From Flavobacteriales bacterium (lineage in GTDB: Bacteria > Bacteroidota > Bacteroidia > Flavobacteriales_F > PHOS-HE28): a stretch of DNA of 64,000 bases. The DNA lies in NCBI GenBank assembly GCA_016717225.1, contig JADKGB010000034.1, positions 1 through 64,000 on the forward strand, written 5' to 3'. How positions within the stretch are numbered: position 1 is the stretch's first letter; each line of letters begins with the position of its first letter. Under the pieces are notes generated by a model that was not told the DNA's origin, searched no databases, and saw only the letters and a program-made list of their open reading frames with translations. The position numbers and the translations under genes are program-made. This document shows positions 63,767 through 64,000 of the stretch, in pieces.

Positions 63767-64000
63767 TCAGTTCCCCAATTGGGCGAATCCGCGCCAAACA
63801 AGACGCATGTCCCACGCAAGACGGTAATCTTTCGCATACGTGAGGTTAACCCTTTCCACCGTTAACGGAACAGGTTCCAACCCATCGGCCAACACCGGGT
63901 CGAGCACTCCAGGCCGGATACCCGGTAAGCGATATGCCCTGTCCGTATGAGGGAAGTATCCCACCCAACTGTTATTTCCCCGGATCACCCTGACGAGATT
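63767..64000 (-). CDS. Bacterial sugar transferase (polyprenyl glycosylphosphotransferase), C-terminal part
   Basis: The last 77 residues of a minus-strand gene that begins outside the window. NLVRVIRGNNSWVGYFP, then LPGIRPGVLDPV and VERVNLTYAKDYRLAWDMRLVWRGFAQLG, match the end of Bacteroidota sugar transferases, where the YAKDY-x(2)-W-D-x(n)-W pattern closes the WbaP/EpsL-type catalytic domain. Such enzymes move a sugar-phosphate to undecaprenyl phosphate and initiate exopolysaccharide or O-antigen synthesis. Confidence 0.75.
   Translation of the reverse strand, partial: NLVRVIRGNNSWVGYFPHTDRAYRLPGIRPGVLDPVLADGLEPVPLTVERVNLTYAKDYRLAWDMRLVWRGFAQLGN

Overview
The window is a piece of a Bacteroidota chromosome, most likely a G+C-rich member of the Flavobacteriales or a related order. 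The evidence is the style of the genes: type IX secretion (T9SS) C-terminal sorting tails on a VCBS-repeat protein and a subtilase, a PorE-like TPR/beta-propeller/OmpA protein, DUF4476 and DUF2141 proteins, a Bacteroidota-type sugar transferase, and promoter-like octamers of the form TAnnTT(T/C/G)G. Gene density is high and no rRNA, tRNA, CRISPR array or transposase was seen.

Region 1 (1-22.2 kb) holds a scattered but apparently complete route for reductive pyrimidine catabolism, all on the minus strand: cytosine deaminase, PreA and PreT (dihydropyrimidine dehydrogenase), N-carbamoyl-beta-alanine amidohydrolase, dihydropyrimidinase, an NCS1 permease, a class III aminotransferase and a CoA-acylating malonate/methylmalonate semialdehyde dehydrogenase. 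Together they could take cytosine or uracil to acetyl-CoA, CO2 and ammonia. Accessory genes sit between them: a DUF1016 nuclease and an ORF6N remnant, both carrying DNA palindromes, a PDDEXK nuclease, and an EVE-like/HNH fusion that looks like a modification-dependent restriction enzyme. Many genes here (dapD, a family 9 glycosyltransferase, the VCBS protein, preA, the permease, pldA) carry single-base frameshifts, whereas no frameshift was found from 20.7 to 64 kb. I read this mainly as poor consensus quality.

Region 2 (22.2-38.2 kb) holds cca, a pRiA4b ORF-3-like protein, miaA, a membrane protein, a PAS-SpoIIE phosphatase overlapping a membrane-anchored redoxin, an iron(III) ABC transporter operon (fbpABC) coupled to a TPR protein and an unusual YdcF-like protein, DinB and Mpo1-like proteins, a metal-chelate binding lipoprotein and pckA. 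From 38.6 to 39.5 kb the sequence is almost pure G/C homopolymer. This is probably an artefact that has removed the start of a DUF423 gene and perhaps another gene.

Region 3 (39.5-49 kb) has an LPP20/LPP20-like/CsgG-like/DUF4476 cluster and cell-surface glycosyltransferases. Region 4 (49-55.9 kb) has a translationally coupled MORN-repeat/mnmA/lipoprotein/T9SS subtilase operon, a sugar dehydrogenase and aat. Region 5 (55.9-64 kb) has the most interesting locus: a Kdo operon, kdsA followed by a fusion of a fructose-6-phosphate aldolase/transaldolase-like barrel to a KdsD-type CBS pair, then a KdsC-like phosphatase. The fusion may replace or regulate arabinose-5-phosphate supply. The window ends with an acylpyruvase-like gene, a DnaQ-type exonuclease, the PorE-like protein, a 2-oxoacid dehydrogenase E2 subunit and the end of a sugar transferase.
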